DNA of 64,000 nt. Source: an uncultured Pseudoxanthomonas sp. (GTDB lineage: Bacteria > Pseudomonadota > Gammaproteobacteria > Xanthomonadales > Xanthomonadaceae). The translations under genes were made by a program, and so were the position numbers. The DNA lies in NCBI RefSeq assembly GCF_946886695.1, contig NZ_CAMPJD010000003.1:41201-105200 (forward strand). The letters are read 5' to 3'. This document shows, one piece after another, positions 9,467-17,468 of the stretch (positions are counted from its first letter, which is position 1; each line of letters opens with the position of its first letter). Under the pieces are notes generated by a model. It worked only from the letters and a program-made list of their open reading frames with translations, was not told where the DNA came from and did no database searches.

Positions 9467-10694
9467 GCTTCCTCCCGTCCGCGATGTCCAGCAAGCGCGC
9501 CTCGTGCAGCTTCCTGGCCAGGATCAACCGACTCTCCTCCTCCAGCCCCGGCAGCTCGGAAACCAGGAAGCTCCGACGCGTCCGCATGAAATCGATCGCC
9601 GGCATGACGCCTTCCGGTAGGACCATGTTCCTGCGGTCGAAGAACAGGATCGCATTGCCATCGCGCTCGACAGCGGTGACGATCGCGCCAGGAGTCAATC
9701 GCATCCGGGAGCCACGCTCGATCCGGGGCGGATCCAGGAGTTCCCTCAATCGTCCTTCCTGAGGCCGTGTCCGCTTGCGCAGGAAACTGAGCTCGGCGTC
9801 GCGGAAGGCGCCAGCCAGATCGACCTCGTCGAGGTGCTCCAGCAGCGCGCGTTTGGCCGCGGCTGAGAATCCGCCGATGTTGTCGAACCTCCCCACCGGC
9901 CGGAACTCGTGCCTCAAGAGCAGGAATCGCCTCAGCGCCGTCTCGCAGATGTCCCGCAACGGAAGGCTGCGAATCCCCATGGTGATATGGAACGACACGT
10001 CTTCGTTCGCACTGGCGCCGTGGATGAATCCCCTGGGCAGGTACAGCACATCGCCAGGTTCCAGCCGGATCTCGGCCAGTCGTTGCGACCGCAACGCCCA
10101 CGAGGGTTTGAACGTCTGCAGCTCGTGCGGCAGGGGCAACGGATCGTCATGCACCTGCCAGGTCTTGCTGCCGGCAATTTGGAGTATCAGGACGTCATGG
10201 GTGTCGTAGTGGAGGTCGAATCCCTTCGAGGCGGGCGGGGTCAGATATGCGTTGGTCCGAAGCGGCACCTTGAACTCCTGCTCGCACTTCGCCGAAAGGC
10301 GCAGCAATCCGGCGTGCCTGCGGTTGAGGTGCTCGAACACCACGGTGGCTCCATCGGCATAGAGATTCCATACCCGATTGCGGGCCACCACCCCGTCGGC
10401 GGAAATCTCCCGCCCCGACACCACGACGCCGTCACGCGCCACCCTGATCTCGCCATCGCGAAACGCGGTCGATGACAGCATGCGATCGATGTCGGTCAGC
10501 GATATCAAGCCATCGAAATAGCCGTCGACATTGCGTTTCACGTGGTAGGGGCGGCGCTGCCAGTAGCCACGCATGAAGTCCTGTCTTTCCAGTGGAAGAA
10601 TCAGGTCTTCGAAACCTGCCACGTCCCAAGCCGGCGCCGCCCGGTCCGAGCGGAACGTGTCGAGTCCGGAGACCACCATCTCATCCGACATCAT
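9444..10694 (-). CDS. JmjC/cupin-4 oxygenase, first of three
   Basis: 416 residues. Iron ligands H162 and D164 are in LHYDTHD and H225 is in PRGFIHG. It opens with FMRGYWQRRPYHV, the family's N-terminal signature, and ends in a winged-helix-like region (LPEGVMPAIDFMRTRRSFLVSELPGLEEESRL). Two tandem ATGs (10694 and 10691) compete; GAGGGAG lies just upstream. The start overlaps the kinase stop by 14 bases. Expected reaction: O2- and 2-oxoglutarate-dependent hydroxylation of a peptide side chain. Confidence 0.85.
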   Translation of the reverse strand: MMSDEMVVSGLDTFRSDRAAPAWDVAGFEDLILPLERQDFMRGYWQRRPYHVKRNVDGYFDGLISLTDIDRMLSSTAFRDGEIRVARDGVVVSGREISADGVVARNRVWNLYADGATVVFEHLNRRHAGLLRLSAKCEQEFKVPLRTNAYLTPPASKGFDLHYDTHDVLILQIAGSKTWQVHDDPLPLPHELQTFKPSWALRSQRLAEIRLEPGDVLYLPRGFIHGASANEDVSFHITMGIRSLPLRDICETALRRFLLLRHEFRPVGRFDNIGGFSAAAKRALLEHLDEVDLAGAFRDAELSFLRKRTRPQEGRLRELLDPPRIERGSRMRLTPGAIVTAVERDGNAILFFDRRNMVLPEGVMPAIDFMRTRRSFLVSELPGLEEESRLILARKLHEARLLDIADGRKHADAGHL

Positions 10695-11790
10695 GCGGAA
10701 ACTCCCTCAGATCCTTTGGCCTGGCGCTTCGATCGGCACTCAGGCAACGGTGGACGAAATCGGCGACGTCAGGGGGAATGGCTCCCTCGGAGGTTCGCGC
10801 AGGCAAGGGCCTGTAGGGCCCGCCGCGGATGTTCTGCGAGAGTTCGCTCAGGGTCGCACCACGAAACGGCAGGTCGTTCGTCAACAGCGCATACATCACG
10901 ACGCCGGACTGGTAGATATCCGAAGCGTAGTCCGGCACAACGGCCGAGTGCTCGTTCCAGCTCGCGACGGCCCGCTCCGGTGGCAGGAAGTGGATGGCGC
11001 CACCTATCCGGGGTACATAGCCGCCGTCGACGGAAAAGGCGCAATCGAAGTCGATCAGGGTGATGCCTCCTTCCCCGTCATCGATGAAGTTGGACGTATG
11101 CAGATCACCATGGACGATGCCATGATCGTGCAGCGCGACCACGACCTTGGCGACACGGGCGCACAGGGCCAGGCTCGAGCGCATGCGGCGCGGGCCATGG
11201 TCGAGGAGCGCCACCCCTTCGACGAAGCGCATCGTCAGATGCGGCCAAGGGGCATCCGCGTGACCTGTCGCGCGGACGACACCCTCGACGTCCTGCAGCG
11301 AGCGCAGGACCTTGTATTCGTTCCCGATGCGCGCCGCGATATCTTCTGCACCTCGTGCCTCCGGCCGGGTATGCATCGTCTTGAGGACTTCGGTCTGGCC
11401 GTCAGGTCCGAGCACCCGGTACACGCCCTCGAACTCCTTTTCCTTGTACGCGAACTGGAAGGCATAGCCGAGGCTGGCGATGACATCGTCGATCCGCTGC
11501 CGCGGTGTTCCTGATGGGTCGTGGAACTCGATCATCGGCGTCTTGACGATCTGTTTGCCGAATGCCATGACCGCCTCCCGATCGTATCCGTCCTTCGCCA
11601 AGCTGGCGGCCACCTGCTCCAGGGTGGCGGGCTCGCGAAAACTCTCCAGGAACTGGCGGATCGCCGCATTGATCTTGTAGCGGGTGAGCGCAGCTCCGCG
11701 CGACACCCTCACGACCACGTGCCCCGTCGCGTCATCCTGTTCGAACTCCGCTGTCGGATTCAGGCGCATCAACCGGCATCCGTTACGCAT
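10681..11790 (-). CDS. Protein kinase with RRE/PqqD-like N-terminal domain
   Basis: 369 residues from ATG 11790, which has AGGAGA seven bases upstream and overlaps the ABC stop by 8 bases. Residues ~9-90 (PTAEFEQDDATGHVVVRVS, then a helical stretch INAAIRQFLESF and TLEQVAASLA) look like the small winged-helix RRE that binds RiPP leaders. Residues ~110-365 are a eukaryotic-like kinase: K137 in EVLKTM, E158 in the helix, HGDLHTSN (227-234) as catalytic loop, DFD (247-249) as metal loop, and PPERA as the activation-segment end. All catalytic residues are present, so it is probably active. There is no lyase or cyclase domain, unlike class III/IV lanthipeptide synthetases. The RRE reading is by eye only. 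Confidence 0.8.
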   Translation of the reverse strand: MRNGCRLMRLNPTAEFEQDDATGHVVVRVSRGAALTRYKINAAIRQFLESFREPATLEQVAASLAKDGYDREAVMAFGKQIVKTPMIEFHDPSGTPRQRIDDVIASLGYAFQFAYKEKEFEGVYRVLGPDGQTEVLKTMHTRPEARGAEDIAARIGNEYKVLRSLQDVEGVVRATGHADAPWPHLTMRFVEGVALLDHGPRRMRSSLALCARVAKVVVALHDHGIVHGDLHTSNFIDDGEGGITLIDFDCAFSVDGGYVPRIGGAIHFLPPERAVASWNEHSAVVPDYASDIYQSGVVMYALLTNDLPFRGATLSELSQNIRGGPYRPLPARTSEGAIPPDVADFVHRCLSADRSARPKDLREFPHDVG

Positions 11791-14266
11791 ACGACGTCTC
11801 CTCTTCCTGCGCCGGCCATGGCTCGGATTCGAGCAGCCTTCCACCGACTATCGAAAGACGCCGGTTGATGTGCAGCCCATCGATGTCCTCGTGGGTGGTA
11901 TAGATGACGGTCTTGTCGCCGGACAGGGCGTTGAGCGTCGCCACGATCTTCTGCTTCGAGTCGCTGTCGATGCCGCGGAATATCTCGTCGAAAATGATGA
12001 TGTCCGCGCGCGAGAACAGAAGACGCAGGATCAGCAGCTTGCGACGCTGGCCTGTCGACAGGTTCGCACCCTGGTCGTGAACGACCGAGTCGATCGGATA
12101 CCGGGACGGCGAGATGAAATCCTCGGCGCCGACCCTTTTGGCATACTCGTAGATCTTCTTTCCGCCCCGCTCGTTGCTGAGGGTGATGTTGAATGCAATC
12201 GTCTCGCTGAAGATCTTGTCCTCGGCACGGATCAGGGCTACGCGGGAGAATCCCTGGTCGGCGCTCACGGGGGAGCCATCCGCCTCGTGGAACTCGATGC
12301 TGCCGACGACATTCTTGCGGACCAGGCCGGAGATGATCTTCAGCAACGTCGATTTTCCCGAGCCATTGACCCCTGACAGCAGGATGCGGTCCCCTGCACG
12401 CAGGGTGGTGTCGGGGGCTTCGATCCTGAAGTCTGAGGCAGGGTACTGGTAGGCCAGCCCGCGTATCCGCATCGTCGCGATGCGCGCCTGTTCCGGATCC
12501 ACGCGACGACGCTGTTCGATGGCGAGCAGATCAAAGTAGCGATCCACCACGACGGCCTGCTCCTGCAGGCTCAGCTTGGTTCTCAGGATCGTCCGCATCG
12601 CGACGAAACACACATCGCCGAGCGCAATCAAGGTGAAGATCTGGCCGAGGGAGATCTCCCGCTCCAGGATATGCAGGCGCGCGCCGATCAGTACGATCAG
12701 CAGCCCGCCAACGATCGCGATGAACCGCGGTACGTACACCAGCAGCTGTGAAGCGAGCATGCTCTTGAACTGCACATCGAGGAATCTTGAGACTCGTACG
12801 CGCTGATCGTCCAGGAATGCGTCCTCGCAACCGTTCTTGGCGATCACGCCGTGGCCCTCGAACAGGTTGATCAGGGCGTTGACCACCTCGCTCTTCTCGG
12901 TGAACCGTCGGCTCTCCAGCGATTTGACGTAGTTGACCGTCTTCCTGAGGATCAGGGCGTAGCAAGCGGAGACTGCCACGATCACCAGGCTTACCTTGAA
13001 GTTGACGTAAGCGGCGAGCAGCATCGCCAGCGCCAGGACAACGTAGTTGAACAGGTAGTCGTTGATGAAGACCGCGATGACCGATTTGATCCTCAGCAGG
13101 TCATTGAGGCGAAGGGATATCTCGCCGCGGGTATAGCTCGAAATAGATTCAAACGTGGAATGGACGAGACGCTCGTGCAACCCCCTGCACAGCCAGCCGT
13201 CCATGGACCTGCCGAGGGTGACCTCGGTGTATGACTTCATCAGGTTCAGGAAGAGTTCGAATCCGCGGGCCGCGAACAGAAGGCTCAGGAAACCATAAAG
13301 GGTCGCCATTTCCTTGGTCGGAAGCACTTCGTCGATCAGTATCTGATTGGCGTAGACGATGACCATGGCAAGCACGGATGCCAGCACGCCGACATAGAGG
13401 AGGCGCTTCAGATGGGCCCGCTGCTCCTGGGAGCGCATCATTTCGACCAGCAGACGCTGGATCGGCTCGGTACCGGCGTCGTCAGCCTCGATGCCTGACT
13501 CGGCTGGCGTGAACGTCAGGGCGACGGGCGTCTTCGCTGTTATCCGGTCGCCGTCGATCCTGAATGTCTTGTAGCGGGAGGGGATGATCGAGTCGTCCTC
13601 GCTGGACAACAGCTCGGACAGATATGCGGCCCGCTCGGCAGCGCTCCTGAAGCCGACTCGCTGTTCCAGAGACTCGAAGTAGATGAGCTTGTTGTAGTCC
13701 ATGACAAGATCGCTTCTCGGCTTCTGCGCCTGATAGTCGATCTTGAGTTCCGCACAGCGGCCAGCGACGTAGTGGCGCACGTACGCGAGCGTGATGTCCT
13801 CGTTGGTCGAGGAGGTGACGCGACTGAGATTGTCGCGGAGGTACTGGATGCTCTTCTCTTCGAAGCAGCCCTTCTGCGGATCCAGCACGTTGACGCCGCC
13901 ACGGGTTACCGAATGCAGCAGCAGATAGTGATTCCGCTTGCCGGACTCGACCATCACGATGCAGGGCAGCACGGAACCCAGCGCGTGCAGCGACAGCGTC
14001 GACGGCTCGATGATCCGGTAGGCGCACTCCACCCCGTTGCGGGACAGCGCGCGCTTGACGTCCTCGAAACTGCTGCCCTCCTCGTCGAACGACATCGATT
14101 CGCGCAGCTCGTGCCTCGGGATACTCACGCCGCAGATGTTCAGCGCCGCCTTGCACACCGCCAAGCCGCAGTCGTTGCTGGCCAACTGCCGCTCCGCGAA
14201 CCGATCAAGTGAAGCCGCACCGCCGGAGCGCCTCAACCACGAGAGTAGAGCGCGTGCCCTCATCAT
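11783..14266 (-). CDS. Peptidase-containing ABC exporter (C39 type)
   Basis: 827-residue bacteriocin-type exporter that cuts a leader and exports the core. The C39 peptidase domain (1-150) has oxyanion Q27 and catalytic C33 in QLASNDCGLA, H113 in RNHYLLLHS, and D129 in VLDPQKG, all intact. The membrane domain spans about 280-560. The nucleotide-binding domain has Walker A SGVNGSGKST (~631-640), signature NLSTGQ (~735) and Walker B IIIFDE (~758). The start overlaps the HlyD stop (ATGA). The substrate is most likely the 48-residue peptide two genes upstream. Confidence 0.93.
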   Translation of the reverse strand: MMRARALLSWLRRSGGAASLDRFAERQLASNDCGLAVCKAALNICGVSIPRHELRESMSFDEEGSSFEDVKRALSRNGVECAYRIIEPSTLSLHALGSVLPCIVMVESGKRNHYLLLHSVTRGGVNVLDPQKGCFEEKSIQYLRDNLSRVTSSTNEDITLAYVRHYVAGRCAELKIDYQAQKPRSDLVMDYNKLIYFESLEQRVGFRSAAERAAYLSELLSSEDDSIIPSRYKTFRIDGDRITAKTPVALTFTPAESGIEADDAGTEPIQRLLVEMMRSQEQRAHLKRLLYVGVLASVLAMVIVYANQILIDEVLPTKEMATLYGFLSLLFAARGFELFLNLMKSYTEVTLGRSMDGWLCRGLHERLVHSTFESISSYTRGEISLRLNDLLRIKSVIAVFINDYLFNYVVLALAMLLAAYVNFKVSLVIVAVSACYALILRKTVNYVKSLESRRFTEKSEVVNALINLFEGHGVIAKNGCEDAFLDDQRVRVSRFLDVQFKSMLASQLLVYVPRFIAIVGGLLIVLIGARLHILEREISLGQIFTLIALGDVCFVAMRTILRTKLSLQEQAVVVDRYFDLLAIEQRRRVDPEQARIATMRIRGLAYQYPASDFRIEAPDTTLRAGDRILLSGVNGSGKSTLLKIISGLVRKNVVGSIEFHEADGSPVSADQGFSRVALIRAEDKIFSETIAFNITLSNERGGKKIYEYAKRVGAEDFISPSRYPIDSVVHDQGANLSTGQRRKLLILRLLFSRADIIIFDEIFRGIDSDSKQKIVATLNALSGDKTVIYTTHEDIDGLHINRRLSIVGGRLLESEPWPAQEEETSYA

Positions 14267-15510
14267 GCTTGTTCGACCTTGATCTTCTTGAGCAGGTAGT
14301 CGAACAGGGAAATCCGGCCAAGGACGATGCGGGCCTGCAGTTCGTAGCCGACCTGCAACTGCGGGTGCCGCCCCGGCCTGATGTGCACCCGTGCCACGAA
14401 GGCCGGCGACTTGGCCTGGAAGACCTGCGGCTGGATCTTGCCGGCCGAGAGCTCGACAATCTCGCCCTCGATCGCCCCATGCTTGTAATGGTTCCAGGCG
14501 TGAAGCTCGAGATTGACCTTCTGGCCGACCCGGGCATCCTTGTATTGCTCGTCCGTCAGGATCAGCTCCGCCTCGAGCGCGGACCCCGAATCACGAATCA
14601 GGAACAGCTCCTCACCGCGCTCGACCAGATTGGCATTCAGGATGTTCTGCGAGACCCTGACGATGGTGCCCGCGACCGGTGCCCGGACGACCAGGCGGGT
14701 CAGAGCACCGGCGATTTCCTCCTGCTCCTGCCGCATGGATGCGATCTGTCCCTGGATCTCCGCGATCTCGCGCGCGACGTCGACCCGGCTCAACTCCAAG
14801 TCGGCGCGTTCCTTGTTGAGCTGCGCAACGTCGATCTCGGTCAGCAGGCTGTCGCGCTCTTTTTTCTGCAGGTTCGCCTGGAATTCGGAGTTGACCTGCT
14901 GCATCTGCTTCAGGTCCGCATGGGCGTTCGCTAGCAGCCGCACCTTCTCGATCTCGGACAAGGCCGGGCTGTCGAGAGCGGGAAGCGCGCGCTCTATGAT
15001 CCGTTGGGACATCGCCTCGATCCGGCCAGCTGCGCTCTTGCGCTTGGCGTCCATCTCGATGGTCGCCCGGATCTGACTGCGGTCGAGATCGGCCAGGCGC
15101 AGCTTGCTGGTGACGATGCGCGCATTGATCGCAAGCTTCTCGTCGATCGCGAGCAGGCGTTCGCCGTTGTACTTGGCTTCAAGCGACTTCGCTTCGATCG
15201 ACTGCTGCAGCTTCGCAAGTTCGACCGCCTGCTTTCTTCCATCGAGCTCAAGCAACACATCCCCGCGAGAGACCGTATCACCCAGGCGCCTCCTCACTGC
15301 CGCGATCAGGTATTGATCCTCGGAAATGAGCTTGGTGGGAGGCTTGTCGGTGCTTATCGCGCCATCGACATCGTCGACGTAGTCGTGGACCTGCACGAAC
15401 TGAAGGCACAGTCCGGCGATCAACACGAAGGCCAGCGTAAGACCAACGAGAACAGCCTCTGGACTCGCCGAGCCGAAGAGCCGTTCGATTTTTGCGTCGA
15501 TCCCTGACAT
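14263..15510 (-). CDS. HlyD-family periplasmic adaptor
   Basis: 415 residues. One membrane helix lies near the N-terminus (about 18-38), followed by the first half of a lipoyl-like domain (VRRRLGDTVSRGDVLLELDGR). A long coiled coil runs about 90-275 (many EIAEIQGQIASMRQEQEEI-type heptads), then the second lipoyl half (VRAPVAGTIVRV) and a beta-barrel. It bridges the ABC exporter to an outer-membrane channel; no TolC gene is in the window. The open frame runs to 15606, but ATG 15510 (MSGIDAKIERLF) gives the normal layout and leaves the hairpin at 15575-15599 non-coding. Confidence 0.9.
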   Translation of the reverse strand: MSGIDAKIERLFGSASPEAVLVGLTLAFVLIAGLCLQFVQVHDYVDDVDGAISTDKPPTKLISEDQYLIAAVRRRLGDTVSRGDVLLELDGRKQAVELAKLQQSIEAKSLEAKYNGERLLAIDEKLAINARIVTSKLRLADLDRSQIRATIEMDAKRKSAAGRIEAMSQRIIERALPALDSPALSEIEKVRLLANAHADLKQMQQVNSEFQANLQKKERDSLLTEIDVAQLNKERADLELSRVDVAREIAEIQGQIASMRQEQEEIAGALTRLVVRAPVAGTIVRVSQNILNANLVERGEELFLIRDSGSALEAELILTDEQYKDARVGQKVNLELHAWNHYKHGAIEGEIVELSAGKIQPQVFQAKSPAFVARVHIRPGRHPQLQVGYELQARIVLGRISLFDYLLKKIKVEQA

Positions 15511-15574
15511 GCCCACGGCAATGGCCTCGATTGCGCAATCCCTGCTGCAATACCAATCTGGATTGGGTTCTGAT

Positions 15575-15599
15575 GCGGAGGCGGCGACGCCGCCTCCGC
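15575..15599 (-). promoter_or_regulatory. Strong hairpin between precursor gene and exporter genes
   Basis: A perfect inverted repeat GCGGAGGCGG/CCGCCTCCGC (extendable to 12 bp) with a short loop, in the 158-base gap between the peptide gene and HlyD. No T-run follows on the minus strand. Such hairpins often attenuate readthrough or protect the short upstream mRNA, so that the peptide is made in excess over its enzymes. Confidence 0.55.
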
Positions 15600-15668
15600 G
15601 GTACACACCGGCAAGCCGGTCGCTTCAGCTCTACGCGCTCAGCGCTAAGCGCGCCATGAGCTCATGAC

Positions 15669-15815
15669 TCAGTTCGCCGACAGATTGTTCATCGTGAAGG
15701 TGAACGTCCATACCTCAAAGGGCTCGCAGGTGTCGACACCTGCAGCTTTTGCCGGCACTTCGGTGACGATGTCGAGATTGCGGAGATCCAGCTCTTTGCT
15801 CTTATCGTTGATCAT
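15669..15815 (-). CDS. Putative RiPP precursor peptide
   Basis: A 48-codon gene from ATG 15815 to TGA 15669, with a near-perfect ribosome site (AAGGAGT, seven bases before the ATG). The N-terminal half is acidic and helix-prone (KELDLRNLDIVTEV), as in leader peptides. The C-terminal half is different: one Cys (C30), an aromatic/Thr stretch EVWTFTFTM (34-42), and an NNLSAN tail. A leader cut could fall after KAAG (23-26), leaving a ~22-residue core starting VDTCEPF. This is not a canonical GG/GA site. I recognise no known family. Position ahead of the exporter, the strong SD and the leader/core contrast are the case for it. Confidence 0.72.
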   Translation of the reverse strand: MINDKSKELDLRNLDIVTEVPAKAAGVDTCEPFEVWTFTFTMNNLSAN

Positions 15816-15820
15816 TAACT

Positions 15821-15827
15821 ACTCCTT
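15821..15827 (-). promoter_or_regulatory. Strong Shine-Dalgarno of the precursor gene
   Basis: AAGGAGT on the minus strand, seven bases before the ATG at 15815. It is the best ribosome site in the operon, in keeping with high peptide output. The promoter must lie in the AT-richer 15828-16069; I could not place convincing -35/-10 boxes there. Confidence 0.7.
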
Positions 15828-16069
15828 AGTTTGATCAGTTGTGCTGCTGCGTCAGTGCATGCAGCGAGCCGATCCTAGCAGTACGTTTTGTCACGCGTCC
15901 ATCAACATTCTGTAACATTTGCAGGTTAATGCGTGTACCTGATGAACGGTTTCGCGGTCATTCCTTCCCGATGAATGTGAGACGTGTCGTCAATTCATTC
16001 GCTACAGATGCATTCGCGAGTGGGAGACTCGCTTATCCAGCATTCCGAAGCCGTCTTCGATATGGCATG

Positions 16070-16280
16070 GAGAAGCGCATCCACCCGGCCATCGACATCA
16101 GCCGCTCCGGCACGCGCCGCGAGGACCTGCTGATCGAACCGGAGTCGCTGCGGAAGATCTGGATGGATCCTGCGCAAGCTGCTGCACCCGATGGACGAGA
16201 TCGCGGCGATGGAGTTCCTGCTGGACAAGATGAAGAACACAAAGTCCAACGACGAGTTCTTCAGCTCGATGAAGCGCTGA
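16070..16280 (+). pseudogene. rho 3'-end fragment, copy 2
   Basis: A degenerate copy of rho 5393-5599 running to the same TGA. About ten substitutions are visible (for example GTCTAT to ATCCAC, CTGCTGCAG to TCGCTGCGG), plus a 4-base insertion after AAGATCTGGAT that shifts the frame. It has no ribosome site of its own, and the sequence upstream of 16070 is unrelated to rho. It is followed by its own terminator. Two readings fit: the displaced original rho end left by an insertion that carried a replacement end, or a tandem duplication remnant. Confidence 0.85.
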
Positions 16281-16300
16281 CCTGCTCCGGCAGCAGACAA

Positions 16301-16330
16301 AAAAAGCCCCGCGATGCGGGGCTTCTTCGT
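16301..16330 (+). terminator. Intrinsic terminator after the rho fragment
   Basis: An 8-bp perfect stem AGCCCCGC/GCGGGGCT (16305-16312 with 16316-16323), loop GAT, a run of A before it and TCTTCGTT after it, so it may act in both directions. It differs in sequence from the terminator after intact rho. Confidence 0.75.
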
Positions 16331-16377
16331 TGGCTTCCTTGGCACGCGTATCGGCCGCGAAGAGCATTCACGCCGCC

Positions 16378-17244
16378 CTAGGCACCATCCAGCGGGGTCA
16401 GCAACCTGGGGCTGTTCTTGTTGCGGGCAAGGTGCACGCCACCCTCGGGGAGCGCACCAGGGGCGAACCCGGGCTGATCATCATCCGGTGCCCAGATCGG
16501 ACGTGATCGCGGGCCTGGCACATAGACCTCCCACTTGCCCTGGCGCTGCTGGCCGCTGAAGGCGAAGTCCACTGGCACACGCACCACCCAGTACGGTTGC
16601 GTTGCCTCCTCGCCTGCGGTCGGCGGGGTGAACGTCCATGTCCGGGCCGCCGCCATCGCGGCGGTGGCGAAACGTTCGCGATACTGGTTCATCTGCGCCT
16701 CGTTGGTGATGATGCGCAGATTGACCTGCTCGGTCGCCACTTCGCCGACGCTGCCGTCGCGCTCGACCTTGACCAGCAGGTAGGCCGTTCCCTGTGCGCC
16801 ACCCCGGGCCGGACCGGCCGGGTAGCTGGGCGGCTTGAGCTTGAGCGCAACAACGCGCTCGGCCTCGGGAGTTGCGGTGTGGTCGCCGAAATCCGCGCCA
16901 CGGATGGACACCTGCATCTGGCCATCGCCTATCGACTTGCCCACCACCAGCGCACTCATCTTGGTCAGCGCACGGCGTGGCTTGCCATCCACCAGCACCG
17001 GTTCGAAGCGCCATGTCGCGACATGATTGCCGACGAGCGCCGCGACGCCCTTCGGCAACGCTTCCGGCGCATCCAGCTCCACGCCTTCAACGCTGCCATC
17101 GGTCGCGATGGTGATCGACCCTGTCACCCGCAGGCTGGCCTCCACCTGCTTGCGTACGGCCGCCGCCCCCTGGGCCAAGGCTGGCTGTGCCAGCATCAGG
17201 GCGGCAACCAGGATCGCAGCGCGCCACATGACTCCTTGCTTCAT
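16378..17244 (-). CDS. Secreted TonB-C-like protein
   Basis: 288 residues from ATG 17244 (AGGGAGAGG upstream). A clear signal peptide ([25 protein letters not shown], cut near AQ-G) targets the periplasm. Two halves each look like the small TonB C-terminal fold, for example [32 protein letters not shown] and the [13 protein letters not shown] ending. It lacks the membrane anchor and proline stretch of true TonB. It is related to 20498-21313, which keeps the same order (signal, GTLQVDG-type strand, ARxWTF). The two flank the regulator and the DUF2306 gene. Function unknown. Confidence 0.78.
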   Translation of the reverse strand: MKQGVMWRAAILVAALMLAQPALAQGAAAVRKQVEASLRVTGSITIATDGSVEGVELDAPEALPKGVAALVGNHVATWRFEPVLVDGKPRRALTKMSALVVGKSIGDGQMQVSIRGADFGDHTATPEAERVVALKLKPPSYPAGPARGGAQGTAYLLVKVERDGSVGEVATEQVNLRIITNEAQMNQYRERFATAAMAAARTWTFTPPTAGEEATQPYWVVRVPVDFAFSGQQRQGKWEVYVPGPRSRPIWAPDDDQPGFAPGALPEGGVHLARNKNSPRLLTPLDGA

Positions 17245-17468
17245 CGTCCTCTCCCTCATCCTTGGAAATGCTGCCCGGTCCGGGCCCTTCCGCCGCATAC
17301 TATCGCCACGAGACAACGCGTGCACGGCCGAGGTCAGGAACCGGCTTCGAGGTTCGCGGTGCACAAGACGAGGGACGGGAAGCGCGATGACGACCGCCCC
17401 GTCCGTGACACGCCGACCCGGCAGGCAAGTGCAAGTGCCAACGCGCGGCCAAGCAAAGGCGGTTGCGC

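Larger units (their letters stand above)
5704..15815 (-). other. Candidate RiPP biosynthesis and export operon
   Basis: Eight genes on one strand: precursor peptide, HlyD-like protein, C39-ABC exporter, RRE-like kinase, three JmjC oxygenases, and a metallophosphoesterase. After the precursor every junction overlaps (4, 8, 14, 23, 4 and 4 bases), the mark of one translationally coupled operon. The region is visibly less GC-rich than its surroundings and is bracketed by two copies of the rho 3' end. The naming as a RiPP locus is inference from gene content: leader-like peptide, RRE-like domain, tailoring enzymes, and peptidase-containing exporter. Confidence 0.75.

Noticed and set aside
11783..11844. 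Longer kinase start at 11844
   Set aside because: It would lie inside the exporter's coding end (arginine run in the translation); ATG 11790 has AGGAGA at the right distance.
10681..14266. Lanthipeptide or lasso peptide cluster
   Set aside because: No LanC-like zinc motif, no lyase, no asparagine-synthetase-like or lasso protease gene anywhere in the operon.
15511..15606. 32-residue N-terminal extension of the HlyD-like protein
   Set aside because: It covers a GC hairpin and low-complexity sequence and would break the short cytosolic N-terminus normal for HlyD proteins.
15839..16381. 180-residue plus-strand ORF over the rho fragment
   Set aside because: Its middle is the frameshifted rho 3' copy and the rest is unrelated; no ribosome site. 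Treated as a pseudogene remnant.
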